Assembly: GCF_000826545.1 (NCBI RefSeq)
Contig: NZ_CDME01000002.1
Span: 1,621,187 to 1,685,186 of the forward strand
Origin: Kibdelosporangium sp. MJ126-NF4
GTDB taxonomy: Bacteria > Actinomycetota > Actinomycetes > Mycobacteriales > Pseudonocardiaceae
Length of the DNA stretch: 64,000 nt
Reading direction: 5' to 3'
The translations under genes and the position numbers were made by a program. Below, in pieces: positions 45,995 to 54,969 of this stretch (position 1 is the stretch's first letter; the number at the start of each line of letters is the position of its first letter). Under the pieces are notes generated by a model. That model saw only the letters and a program-made list of their open reading frames with translations. It had not been told where the DNA came from and made no database searches.

Positions 45995-47649
45995 CGACCC
46001 CAGTGAGGACCGTCGCCGACGCGGTCGCGAGCGGATTGTCAGCCATCGGAATCCGGCACGCTTTCGGCGTGGTCGGCACAGGCAACGTCCGTATCGTGGC
46101 AGCGCTGGCCAACACCAGTGTTCGCTATGTCCCGGCACGGCACGAGGGCGGCGCCGCGGCGATGGCCGACGCGTATCACCGCGTCAGCGGCGATGTCGGC
46201 GTCTGCACGGTGACCTACGGACCTGGTTTGACCAACGCCTGCACCGCGTTGTCGGACGCCGTGCGCAATCGCAGCGCGGTGGTGCTGCTGTGCGGCGCGC
46301 CCGCGGTCCAGCGTTACATTGACATAGACCAGGAAACACTTGTCGCGTCGATCGGCGCAACCGCGGTGACGCTCACCGACCCCGCGGCCGTGACAGTGAC
46401 GCTCAGTCACGCGTTTCACCTGGCCCGCTCCGAACACCGGACGGTCGTCCTCTTCCTGCCCGTCGACCTGCTCGGCTCCCCCGCCGAGACACAACGGTCC
46501 ATCGCGGTGTCCCAGCCGCAGAGCGAACCCGCGAGCACATCGCCCATGGTCGAGGCGCTGGCCGAACGGCTGGCGATCGCCTCCCGGCCGTTGCTGCTGG
46601 CCGGGCTCGGTGCGTGGCGGGCGCGCGCGGGCGCGACGATCGCCGACCTCGCCGACCGGTGCGGCGGTCTGCTCGCGCACACACTGCTGGCCAAGGGCAT
46701 CTTCGGCGTGCACCGCCGGTCGCTCGGCGTCGTCGGCAGCCTCGCGTCCCCGGTCGCGGCCAAGCTCATCGGCGACGCCGACCTGGTCATCGCGTTCGGT
46801 ACCAGCATGGGCGAGTGGACGTTGCACGGCGGCAGGCTGCTGAGCCCCGACACGCTCGTCGCCCAGATCGACACCCAGCCCGAACAGATCTCGCCACGGA
46901 CAGACCTCGCGATCGTCGACGACGCGGCGACAGTGGCCTCGGCGTTGTCGCGGGCATTGCCGCCGACGCCCACGTCCGACTGGCGAGCGCGTGTCGCCGA
47001 CCAGATGGAACTCGCGAGCTGGGACCGGCAGGCCTACGAGGACCGCAGCACCGGTGACCGCATCGATCCGCGCACCCTGACCAGGGCACTGGCCGATCTG
47101 CTTCCCGACAACCGGACGCTGGTCACCGACGGCGGACACTTCATCAGCTGGCCCGCGATGTACTGGCCGGTCGCCGACCCGTCGGCGTTCGTGTTCACCG
47201 GGGTCGCGGTGCAGAGCATCGGGATGGGGTTCGCGGGCGCCACCGGTGCCGCCGCCGCACGGCCCGACCGGACCGTGGTGCTGGCGGCGGGCGACGGCGG
47301 CGCGTTGATGGGACTGTCCGAACTGGACACACTGATCCGGACCGCCGGATCGGCACTCGTCGTGGTCTACGACGACGCGGCGTACGGCGCCGAGGTCCAC
47401 ATGTTCGCCAGTCTCGACGCGTCCGCCGGGACGATCTTCGCTGACACCGACTTCGCCGGGCTGGCCGCCTCACTCGGCGCACGGACGGCGGTCGTCCGGA
47501 CGACGGAGGACCTCGACGTCGTGCGCCGCTGGCGCGACGACGGCTGCGTCGGCACGTTGCTGCTGGACTGCAAGGTGGTCCGCGACGTCGTCAGCGAGCA
47601 CATGGTGGAGATGGTCCGCCCGATGAACACCGCACCGGAACCGGCATGA
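45991..47649 (+). CDS. Thiamin-diphosphate-dependent enzyme (acetolactate-synthase-like)
   Basis: 552 residues. Three-domain ThDP architecture: N-terminal pyrimidine-binding domain with VRYVPARHEGGAAAMADAY (catalytic glutamate), a central domain with LLAGLGAWRARAGATIADL, and a C-terminal PP-binding domain with GDGGALMGLSELDTLIR followed by VVYDD where GDG...NN is usual. Such enzymes decarboxylate 2-oxo acids and form C-C bonds or oxidise aldehydes. The substrate is not predictable. The GTG start overlaps the previous stop. It may make an acyl or hydroxyacyl unit for the side chain. Confidence 0.88.
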   Translation: MTTPVRTVADAVASGLSAIGIRHAFGVVGTGNVRIVAALANTSVRYVPARHEGGAAAMADAYHRVSGDVGVCTVTYGPGLTNACTALSDAVRNRSAVVLLCGAPAVQRYIDIDQETLVASIGATAVTLTDPAAVTVTLSHAFHLARSEHRTVVLFLPVDLLGSPAETQRSIAVSQPQSEPASTSPMVEALAERLAIASRPLLLAGLGAWRARAGATIADLADRCGGLLAHTLLAKGIFGVHRRSLGVVGSLASPVAAKLIGDADLVIAFGTSMGEWTLHGGRLLSPDTLVAQIDTQPEQISPRTDLAIVDDAATVASALSRALPPTPTSDWRARVADQMELASWDRQAYEDRSTGDRIDPRTLTRALADLLPDNRTLVTDGGHFISWPAMYWPVADPSAFVFTGVAVQSIGMGFAGATGAAAARPDRTVVLAAGDGGALMGLSELDTLIRTAGSALVVVYDDAAYGAEVHMFASLDASAGTIFADTDFAGLAASLGARTAVVRTTEDLDVVRRWRDDGCVGTLLLDCKVVRDVVSEHMVEMVRPMNTAPEPA

Positions 47650-47671
47650 CCTCCAGGGGAGAAACGAGACC

Positions 47672-48976
47672 ATGAACCGCACAGTCGTCGAGGCGTGGTT
47701 GGCCGACCTGACCTTCCCGCACTACATGGACACCTTGTACGCGCGGGCGCGTGAGTTCGAGCGCGCGCACCCCGAGTACGAGGTACGGATCCGTGGCATC
47801 GACTTCCACGACATGCCCGCCATGGTGACGCGTGCGGCCAACAACGGCTCGGTCCCCGCGATCGCGGAGTTCTACTACACCCAGAGCCCCGACGCACTCG
47901 ACATGGTCGATCCCGCGGGCAAGCCGGTGTTCGCGTCCGTCGAGGAGGAGATCGGCGACCGTACCGAACTCCTCGGCGAACCCGTCGTCCTCGACGACCT
48001 CGAACCCGCGCTGCGGGCCAACTACACCTGCTACGGACAGCTGCGGTCGCTGCCGACCGTGGCCACCACCTATCACCTGTTCGCCAACATGACCCTGCTG
48101 CGCGCGGCGGGCGTCGACGAGGTCCCGGAGACCTGGCAGGACCTGCGGTCGGCATGCGAACGGATCGCCCGGCTGCCGGACGGCCCTGCGCACGCGATCA
48201 GCTGGGCCAACCACGGCATCCCGTTCCAGCACGCGCTGGCCGTCCAAGGTGGACACATCGCCGACAACGGCAACGGCAGGCGCGGCCGGGCGGGCAAGGT
48301 CGACTTCACCAGCACGGAGATGCTCGCATGGGTCTCGTGGTGGAAACAGCTGCACAAGGACGGCCTGTACCACTATTCGGGTGAGATCGGCGACTGGTTC
48401 GGCACGTTCCACGCGTTCGCCGCGCAGCGGATCGCGTTCCGGTTCAGCTCGTCCAACGACCTGGGCAGCACGGTGGAAGCCGCGCAGCGCGCCGGTTTCG
48501 AGGTCGCGGTGTCCCGGTTCCCGTACAACGCGGACGTGCCGTACCACGGAAACGTCGTCGCGGGAACATCGTTGTGGCTGGCGAACGGGCTGGCCCCGGC
48601 CACACGGGACGGAGCCATGGCGTTCATGCAGTACCTCGCCAACCCGGCCAACGCCGCCGCGTACCACAAGGAACACAGTTTCATCCCGGTCACCCGGTCG
48701 GCGTTCGCCCTGCTCGAACGGGAAGGCTGGTTCGACGCCCACCCGCACTACCGGGCGCCGAGCGAGCAGATCGGGCTGATGATGACCGAAGGTCGTTCCC
48801 CCGCCGGAGCACTGGTCGGGAAGTACTTCGAGATCCAGGACATTCTCACCGCGGGGATGCACGAGGTGCTCGCGCACGACGTGGATCCGGTGCAGGCACT
48901 GACCAAGGCCCAGGCCGAGGCGCAGCACCTGCTCGACCAGTACCTCGCCGAACGCCCCTTCTCGCCGTGGCGTTAG
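47672..48976 (+). CDS. Extracellular-solute-binding-protein-like protein without signal peptide
   Basis: 434 residues resembling family 1 ABC solute-binding proteins (VVEAWLADLTF strand, GIDFHDMPAMVTRAANNGSVPAI, YGQLRSLPTVATTYHLFANMTLLRAAG, NVVAGTSLWLANGLAP). Unlike real members it starts directly with the mature-fold strand at residue 3, without hydrophobic signal or lipobox, and no upstream in-frame signal is encoded. A GGGGAG site precedes the ATG. No ABC permease or ATPase accompanies it. It is the last gene of the tailoring operon. A cytosolic binding or sequestering role, or recruitment of the fold to catalysis, are hypotheses. Confidence 0.82.
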   Translation: MNRTVVEAWLADLTFPHYMDTLYARAREFERAHPEYEVRIRGIDFHDMPAMVTRAANNGSVPAIAEFYYTQSPDALDMVDPAGKPVFASVEEEIGDRTELLGEPVVLDDLEPALRANYTCYGQLRSLPTVATTYHLFANMTLLRAAGVDEVPETWQDLRSACERIARLPDGPAHAISWANHGIPFQHALAVQGGHIADNGNGRRGRAGKVDFTSTEMLAWVSWWKQLHKDGLYHYSGEIGDWFGTFHAFAAQRIAFRFSSSNDLGSTVEAAQRAGFEVAVSRFPYNADVPYHGNVVAGTSLWLANGLAPATRDGAMAFMQYLANPANAAAYHKEHSFIPVTRSAFALLEREGWFDAHPHYRAPSEQIGLMMTEGRSPAGALVGKYFEIQDILTAGMHEVLAHDVDPVQALTKAQAEAQHLLDQYLAERPFSPWR

Positions 48977-49062
48977 TCCGGTGAAAAGAGCAACGTCGAA
49001 GAGATTTCGCAATTTCACCGTGCATCACGGGAAACCGCTCAATCGTGACTATGCTGGGAGAC

Positions 49063-49731
49063 ATGGCCCCCAGACGCTCCTATGGCGACGGGTGCGCGAC
49101 CGCGCAGGCGCTGGACATCGTCGGCGAACGCTGGGCTTTGCTGATCGTGCGCGAGTTGCTGCTCGGTCCGAAGCGGTTCACCGACCTGCGCGCCGACCTG
49201 CCGGGTGTGTCCCCGACCGTGCTCGCCCAGCGCCTGCGGGAGTTCACCCGCGAAGGGGTCGTGCACCACCGCCGGATGGCACCGCCGATGTCCGTCCACA
49301 TCTACGAACTGACCGAGTGGGGCCACAAACTGGAGCCCGTGATCCACATGCTCGGCATGTGGGCGTTGCAGTCGCCGACCCCGCCGTGCGCGCCGCCGCA
49401 AAGCGTTGACGCCAACGTGCTTTCGCTGCGTGTCCTGTTCGACCCGGACGCCGCGCGGGGACGGACCGTGCGGTTCGCCCTGAACGTCGACGAACGCCGT
49501 TACCGGGTGTGTGTGATGGACGGCGGGCTCGACTTGGCCAGGGGCGAGGTGCACGCGCCGGACGCCACCATCGACACGGATGTCCTGACGCTGCACGCCC
49601 TGCTGCACCGGACCCGTTCGGTGCACGACGCGCTCGAAGCCGGGGCCATCAAGGTCAGCGGAAGTGTCGCCGCCGTCGCCGATCTGCCGGTCCTGTTCCG
49701 TCCGGACCGGCACCGGGCGCTCGCCGGATAG
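49063..49731 (+). CDS. HxlR-family regulator with C-terminal SCP2-like domain
   Basis: 222 residues from the ATG at 49063; GTG 49045 and ATG 49051 are also in frame. The winged-helix HxlR domain (residues 1-105) shows YGDGCATAQALDIVGERWALL, GPKRFTDLRADLPGVSPTVLAQRLREF and HIYELTEWGHKLEPV. The C-terminal 110 residues (ATIDTDVLTLHALLHRTRSV, IKVSGSVAAV) resemble an SCP2/sterol-transfer fold, giving a possible hydrophobic ligand pocket. Such a fusion might sense a lipid-like pathway intermediate such as a polyene; speculative. It precedes the second E3 gene by 73 bp. Confidence 0.8.
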   Translation: MAPRRSYGDGCATAQALDIVGERWALLIVRELLLGPKRFTDLRADLPGVSPTVLAQRLREFTREGVVHHRRMAPPMSVHIYELTEWGHKLEPVIHMLGMWALQSPTPPCAPPQSVDANVLSLRVLFDPDAARGRTVRFALNVDERRYRVCVMDGGLDLARGEVHAPDATIDTDVLTLHALLHRTRSVHDALEAGAIKVSGSVAAVADLPVLFRPDRHRALAG

Positions 49732-49804
49732 CCGGTCCGGGACACGGCGGTCAACGCTTCCGTTGCGCATCTCCGGGAAACCGAAACAACTGGGAGACAA
49801 GCAC

Positions 49805-50797
49805 ATGCCGACCACACTGGGCTCGGTCCGCAGACTGCTGATGACACCGTCGTTCACCGAGGTCACACACGAAAAACGAGGTTTCCCGCCGGGACCGGCC
49901 GAGGTCGCCGAGCACCTCGAAGCCATCCCGCAGGCAGTGCTGTGCGGATTCGAGTGGGGCATCGACACGCGTTCGCCGTGGGAGCTGGAACGCAGGCTCT
50001 CACTGATCCGGCCGGAACAACTCGGCTTCGCCTACGAGGGCGCGACGATGGCGTGCACGATCCTGGACGCGATGCGCGGCGGCCGCGGCCACAAGACCCG
50101 TGACCTGCTCGACGGCCCCGGACGGCCACACATCTTCCTCGCCTACATCGGGATCGGGTTCGCCATGGCCCGCCTGCCCCGGCCGCTGTGGCGCCGGGTC
50201 GTGCCGGACCTCGTCAACTCCTCGCCCTACCACCCGACAATGAGTTGGCTCGCGGTCGACGGATACGGCTTCGACCGCGCCTACTTCGACACCCGCAAGT
50301 GGGTGGACCGCCAGTTCGTGCCGGCGCCGTACCCCTGGCAGGGCAAGCCCGGCTACTTCCGCCGCGCGGTCGACCAGGGCATCGGACGCGCGCTGTGGTT
50401 CATCCACGGCGGACGGCCCGAGGACGTGGCGGACGCCGTCGGAAGGTTCGCGCCGACCCGGCACGCCGACCTCTGGAGCGGGGTGGGACTGGCCGCGACC
50501 TTCGCCGGTGGCACCACGCGGGACGGTCTCGGCCAGTTGCGCCGTCTGGCTGGCGAGTACCACGCCGATGTCGCTCTCGGTATGGTCTTCGCGGTCAGAG
50601 CTCGGACCTTTGCGGGCTTCGTGCCGCAACACACAGAGTGGGCCGCGACCGTGCTCGGTGACGTGAACGTCGACACGGCCGTTGAGGTCTCCGACAGAAC
50701 CACTGTTTCCGGTGCTGCCGACGAAAGGGAGAACACCGCGACAGAACCGACATACGAGCTGTGGCGGCAGAAGATCCGGGCACACTTCTCGGCGTAG
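49805..50797 (+). CDS. unbL: Enediyne biosynthesis protein E3/UnbL (DUF1702), copy B
   Basis: 330 residues; ATG preceded by GGGAG. It shares the whole pattern of copy A (3863..4846): TLGSVRRLLMTPS, LGFAYEGATMACTI, YIGIGFAMARLPRPLW, DGYGFDRAYF, AVDQGIGRALWF and GVGLAATFAGG. The N-terminal third and the C-terminal tail differ most. UnbL is normally present once per enediyne cluster; two divergent copies may have split functions or form a hetero-oligomer. It converges on the second AraC gene with 21 bp between them. Confidence 0.85.
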   Translation: MPTTLGSVRRLLMTPSFTEVTHEKRGFPPGPAEVAEHLEAIPQAVLCGFEWGIDTRSPWELERRLSLIRPEQLGFAYEGATMACTILDAMRGGRGHKTRDLLDGPGRPHIFLAYIGIGFAMARLPRPLWRRVVPDLVNSSPYHPTMSWLAVDGYGFDRAYFDTRKWVDRQFVPAPYPWQGKPGYFRRAVDQGIGRALWFIHGGRPEDVADAVGRFAPTRHADLWSGVGLAATFAGGTTRDGLGQLRRLAGEYHADVALGMVFAVRARTFAGFVPQHTEWAATVLGDVNVDTAVEVSDRTTVSGAADERENTATEPTYELWRQKIRAHFSA

Positions 50798-50818
50798 CCG
50801 GACTGTCCGAACAGGACG

Positions 50819-51730
50819 CTATGGTGAGGAGTGCTTCCTCGACGCCGGGACAGCGGGGGGCGAGGTCCGTGCAGGCTCTCGCCCCGGCCCGGTCCAGTCC
50901 TGGCCGTAGCGAGCCGCCGGTTGGACGCCGACCGGCGGAGACACAGCGGACGACACGACATGGCGGCTGCCCGCCATGCCCTGGTGCCCGACCAGGCTCA
51001 ACAACACGGGCGGGTCGAGCCGGTTCATCGGCCGCAGCCGCAGGTCCGCGGGCCGCACCCGGGTTTCCGGCCGGATCGTGATCGGCCCGCACGACCCGAT
51101 GAACAGTCCCGTCCCGGAGTCGCGCGGGCTGGGGATCAGTGGGTCCCGGTCGGCGGCGACCGAATAGCTGAGCAGGTACCAGGTTCCCAGCGGGACGTCG
51201 TTGAGTTCGTACTGTCCCGGCCTGGTCAGCACCGTGCACCGGACCGGGCGGCCCTGCGGCAGCCGGTCGGGGAACAGCCCGACGAAGATCAGGCCGAGCC
51301 CGGCGGGTACGTGCGGGGCGGTGACCTGCCCGTGCAGCGTGGCAGGCCGGGTGGAGGTCAGGTGCTGGCGGCGGGTCGTGCCGCAGACCTGGGGCGTGAG
51401 CCCGCCGAGTCTGCGGTACGTGCTCGGCGAGATGCCGACACTGCTGCGAAAGCGTGAACTGAACGTGCCGACGCTCTGGTAGCCGACCCGGTGGCTGATT
51501 TCGGTGACGCTGAGGGACGTGGTCAGCAGCAGCCTTTTCGCTTCCTGCAGCCGCATGGCCGACAGGAATCTCCCCGGTGAGATCCCGGTTGCGCGTTGGA
51601 AAATTCTGGAGAAGTGAAATTTGCTGAACATCGCGGCTCTTGCCATGTCGTCAAGGGTCATCTGCTCACCCAGGTTGTTGTACATGGCATCTATGACACG
51701 GCCGACCGCTTCCTCGATCAGTTCATCCAC
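50819..51730 (-). CDS. AraC-family regulator, copy B
   Basis: 303 residues from a GTG at 51730. As in copy A, the two HTH units are N-terminal: SKFHFSRIFQRATGISPGRF and VTEISHRVGYQSVGTFSSRF, then a C-terminal domain with VPLGTWYLLSYSV matching the PPGEWYVCAAAV part of copy A. The last 50 residues are low-complexity and divergent. No TTA codon was noticed, unlike copy A. It is divergent from the E9 operon over a 447-bp region and likely controls it. Confidence 0.85.
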   Translation of the reverse strand: MDELIEEAVGRVIDAMYNNLGEQMTLDDMARAAMFSKFHFSRIFQRATGISPGRFLSAMRLQEAKRLLLTTSLSVTEISHRVGYQSVGTFSSRFRSSVGISPSTYRRLGGLTPQVCGTTRRQHLTSTRPATLHGQVTAPHVPAGLGLIFVGLFPDRLPQGRPVRCTVLTRPGQYELNDVPLGTWYLLSYSVAADRDPLIPSPRDSGTGLFIGSCGPITIRPETRVRPADLRLRPMNRLDPPVLLSLVGHQGMAGSRHVVSSAVSPPVGVQPAARYGQDWTGPGREPARTSPPAVPASRKHSSP

Positions 51731-52177
51731 TGAGCCCCCCGGAGACCCGGCAACGCGACGGGGGATAACCCCCTGCGCTGAATCCTCGCTTGACGACCAA
51801 ACCGGACTTGGAAAAGGATCACTGCAGCATTTTTGAGTGAGACCCAGCCGTACCGGTTACGCACGTTAGCAGGACGCCATCAGGCACGCAAGCACACGGT
51901 GATATTCCGATCACACTCCGAACGGTGGGACGACCAATTGGCTAGTAACGTGGTTTCTTACCGTGTGTAGCGAATGACCATTTCGGAACCGAATATAACG
52001 GGCGCCGGAATCGATAGCTGATCAATTGCGACGGCCCGACCTGCGAGAACAGCACGCAGGGAGGTGCGTCCGATTGGACCAGCCACCGACGATGGATCGG
52101 CATGCCCCCATGCGCGCACTCGCGTGAGCCGATTCTCGGCTGGTCGTTTCACGACTGTGAGGACAGGGAGGAAATCG
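51731..52177. other. Divergent intergenic region
   Basis: 447 bp between the AraC-type gene (minus) and the small partner gene (plus) with no convincing gene. It is AT-richer than its surroundings near 51840-52030. A short inverted repeat TTCGG-AA-CCGAA lies near 51986. It must carry both promoters, but no clear -35/-10 pair could be assigned. Confidence 0.5.
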
Positions 52178-52747
52178 ATGGGATCGACCACCGGTGACGC
52201 CGACGAAATACAGGACATGACCCTCGAGGCACTCGCGGACACCATCATTCCTGGTGAGCGGCGGTCGCCCGATGACAGGGCGATCGCCGGCGTGGCTGAC
52301 GGACCGGGAGCGGTCCAGGCCGGTGCGCTGGAGCTGCTGCGGACCCCGGCGACGGGTGTGACGGCCGGTCTCGCCCCGATGGCCGACGCACTCAACGCCC
52401 ACGCCGCCGCATACGCCGCAGAGGTCGGGCTCGAACCGGACGACACCGTCCCGCCGTTCGTCGCCCTGTCCTACGAGCACCGCAGCGCGCTGCTCGCACG
52501 CCTGGTCGCACCCGGTCATCCGGAGAAGGACGGCTGGGTCCTTCTCACGCTGTTCAGCTACATGGCCTACGACAGCGCCGCGCACATGCACACCGCCGAC
52601 GCGATCGCAGCGGGCCACCCCGGCCTGCTGTCCATGGGATTCGGCGTGCCCGACGACGACGGCCTGTGGCGTTTCCGCGAGCACTCCTACGGCAGGGTGC
52701 TGGCACGGCCGCATCCGAACACCACATCTTCCGGGAGCCCGGCATGA
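52178..52747 (+). CDS. Small conserved partner of the GMC oxidoreductase (E8-like candidate)
   Basis: 189 residues; ATG 52178 with GGGAGG close upstream. Mostly helical, beginning with MTLEALADTIIPGERRSPDD, like the small subunits (gluconate-dehydrogenase subunit 3 type) that accompany GMC oxidoreductases; a Tat or secretion signal is absent. It overlaps the GMC gene by four bases. Enediyne clusters have an uncharacterised protein of this size next to E9; assignment as E8 is tentative. Confidence 0.6.
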   Translation: MGSTTGDADEIQDMTLEALADTIIPGERRSPDDRAIAGVADGPGAVQAGALELLRTPATGVTAGLAPMADALNAHAAAYAAEVGLEPDDTVPPFVALSYEHRSALLARLVAPGHPEKDGWVLLTLFSYMAYDSAAHMHTADAIAAGHPGLLSMGFGVPDDDGLWRFREHSYGRVLARPHPNTTSSGSPA

Positions 52748-54378
52748 GCGTTGAGTCCACGGACGTCCTTGTGGTCGGCAGCGGGTTCGGCGGCGCGATC
52801 GCCGCGTACCACCTCGCCGCGGGCGGAGCACGGGTCGTCGTTCTCGAACGAGGCCCGTGGTTGTCCGGCAAGGACTTCGAGCACGACTTCCTCCTCGGTT
52901 CGTCCTACACCAGGGTCTTCGACTTCGTCGCGGGCGACGGCATGAGCGTGCTGTCGGGCAACTGCGTCGGCGGCGGCAGTGTCGTGTACTTCGCCGCGCT
53001 GCCCCGCGCGCCGCGGTTCACCTTCGAACGGCACGGCAGCATCGGCAGGCGCATGTGGCCTGCGTCGATCTCCCGTGACACGCTGGATCCCTGGTACGAC
53101 AGGATCTCCGAGGCGATGGTCGTCGAACAGCAGAGCTGGGACGACGTCACGTTCGCCGGTGGCCTCTGGGCCGCCGCGTGCGACCACGCGGGCCGCACGG
53201 CCAACCCGGTGCCGGTGAGCGTCGACCTGGCCAAGTGCACCAACTGCAACTGGATGATGGCGGGCTGCCGGTTCGACGCGAAACGCTCGCTGCTGTTCAG
53301 CTACATCCCCGCCGCGGTCTCGCACGGCGCCGACATCCGGCCGTTGCACGAGGTCCAGCGGATCGCGCGGACCGACGACGGCGGCTACCGCGTGCACTAC
53401 ACGACCATCGACGACGTCGACTACCGCGTGCACACCGGCGAGGGCTCGATCGACGCGAAGATCATCGTCCTCGCGGCGGGAGCGGGCGCGACGCCGGTGA
53501 TCCTCAAGCGTTCGCAGGAGACACTCGGCGCGATGCCGGACGCGGTCGGCCGCTACTTCTCCGGCAACGGCGAACGGCTCAACACCGCCGTGCTCAACGA
53601 GGACCGGGTGCGCGACGTGCTGGGCCTGAGCCGCGCGGGCGGCATGGTGTACGAGGCGAACCAGATCGGCAAGGGCCCGGTCGTGGCCAACTGGGACAAG
53701 CTGGACGCGTCACTGCCGGAGTACTCGCGGTTCTCCCTTGAACAGCTGTACTTCCCGCCTGGCCTCGGCACGATCCTCGCGCAGGCGCCCGGCACGGCCG
53801 ACCCGGCGTGGTTCGGACCGGCCAAGAAGCGGATGCTGGAGCGCTGGAAGTCCTGGCTGATCATCTTCCAGATGACCGAGGACGACAACGAGGGCGTGTT
53901 CGGCGACGTGCCGCCCACCGGCAACGCCTTCCGCATCTCCCAACAGATGCTGGGCCGCGGGCCACTGCGTTACGATCCCACGCCGAACACCCTGCGCGGC
54001 TGGGCAGCGGCGGACGCCGAGGTCAAGGACATCCTGGAACGGGACGGACTCGCCGAAGTCACCGCGTGGACCAACGACCTGGTCGGCGCCTACACGGTGC
54101 ATCCGCTGGCGTCGTGCCGCATCGGCGACGATCCCGCCACGTCCGCACTCGACGACAGGCACGAACTTCGCGGCCATCCCGGCATCTTCGTCACCGACGG
54201 GTCGGCGGTTCCCGGCGCGCTCACTGTCAACCCGGCGCTCACCATCGGCGCGTTGGCCGAACGGGCGATTCCCGGAATCGTCCGCGCGGCAAGAGAACGC
54301 GGCATCGCGGTGGACTACGGCGCACCCGTGCCCGTCGGCGTCACAACGACACCTATGACGACAGGAGTCGCAGGATGA
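52744..54378 (+). CDS. GMC-type FAD oxidoreductase, E9-type
   Basis: 544 residues. N-terminal FAD motif VLVVGSGFGGAIAAYHLA (residues 8-25), GNCVGGGSVVYFAALP near 78, a CTNCNWMMAGC cysteine-rich segment near 168, and the C-terminal HPLASCRIGDD ... GIFVTDGSAVPGALTVNPALTIGALAERA region typical of cholesterol-oxidase/GMC enzymes. E9 is shared by nine-membered enediyne clusters and is presumed to oxidise the core. The four-cysteine loop is not standard for GMC enzymes and might bind a metal cluster. It overlaps its neighbours by four bases at both ends. Confidence 0.88.
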   Translation: MSVESTDVLVVGSGFGGAIAAYHLAAGGARVVVLERGPWLSGKDFEHDFLLGSSYTRVFDFVAGDGMSVLSGNCVGGGSVVYFAALPRAPRFTFERHGSIGRRMWPASISRDTLDPWYDRISEAMVVEQQSWDDVTFAGGLWAAACDHAGRTANPVPVSVDLAKCTNCNWMMAGCRFDAKRSLLFSYIPAAVSHGADIRPLHEVQRIARTDDGGYRVHYTTIDDVDYRVHTGEGSIDAKIIVLAAGAGATPVILKRSQETLGAMPDAVGRYFSGNGERLNTAVLNEDRVRDVLGLSRAGGMVYEANQIGKGPVVANWDKLDASLPEYSRFSLEQLYFPPGLGTILAQAPGTADPAWFGPAKKRMLERWKSWLIIFQMTEDDNEGVFGDVPPTGNAFRISQQMLGRGPLRYDPTPNTLRGWAAADAEVKDILERDGLAEVTAWTNDLVGAYTVHPLASCRIGDDPATSALDDRHELRGHPGIFVTDGSAVPGALTVNPALTIGALAERAIPGIVRAARERGIAVDYGAPVPVGVTTTPMTTGVAG

Positions 54379-54941
54379 CAGCCCAGGTCCACCACAGCCA
54401 CTCCGCCACTCCTGGGTTGCTCGACCGGCTCAACACGTCCGGCCATCGCGCAGCGGTCGCACTGTTCACCTTCGTCGTGCTCGCCCACTGGGCCGAGCAC
54501 ATCGTCCAGGCCGTGCAGATCTTCGTACTGGGCTGGCCGCGCCCGAAGGCGGGTGGCGTGCTCGGTCTGGTGTGGCCGTGGCTGGTGACGTCCGAATGGC
54601 TGCACTACGGCTACGCCATCGTGATGTTGGTCGGGCTATGGGTACTGCGCAAGGGTTTCGTCGGCAGGGCGCGGACGTGGTGGAACATCGCGCTGTGGAT
54701 CCAGGTGTGGCACCACTTCGAACACCTGCTGCTGCTCGTCCAGGCGGTCACCAGGTCGAACCTGATGGGCATGCCGGTGCCGACGAGCATCGCGCAGCTG
54801 ATCTTCCCCCGCGTGGAGCTGCACCTGTTCTACAACGCCATTGTGTTCGTACCCATGGTGTTCGCGATGGTCTACCACGTGCGGCCGCGCCCGGACGAAC
54901 GCGCCCGGATGCGGTGTTCCTGCGCGATGGCGACCGTCTGA
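54375..54941 (+). CDS. Histidine-rich integral membrane protein
   Basis: 188 residues with about four to five membrane helices and many membrane-facing histidines: LAHWAEHIVQ, WLHYGY, WHHFEHLLLL, ELHLFYN and YHVRPRP. The spacing recalls histidine-box membrane di-iron enzymes or haem-binding proteins, but no full motif set is present. The gene starts in the stop of the E9 gene. I know of no firm family function; a membrane electron carrier or oxygenase partner of the GMC enzyme is a hypothesis. Confidence 0.75.
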   Translation: MTAQVHHSHSATPGLLDRLNTSGHRAAVALFTFVVLAHWAEHIVQAVQIFVLGWPRPKAGGVLGLVWPWLVTSEWLHYGYAIVMLVGLWVLRKGFVGRARTWWNIALWIQVWHHFEHLLLLVQAVTRSNLMGMPVPTSIAQLIFPRVELHLFYNAIVFVPMVFAMVYHVRPRPDERARMRCSCAMATV

Positions 54942-54969
54942 CCATCGCCCGGTGAACCAGGCCGTGACG

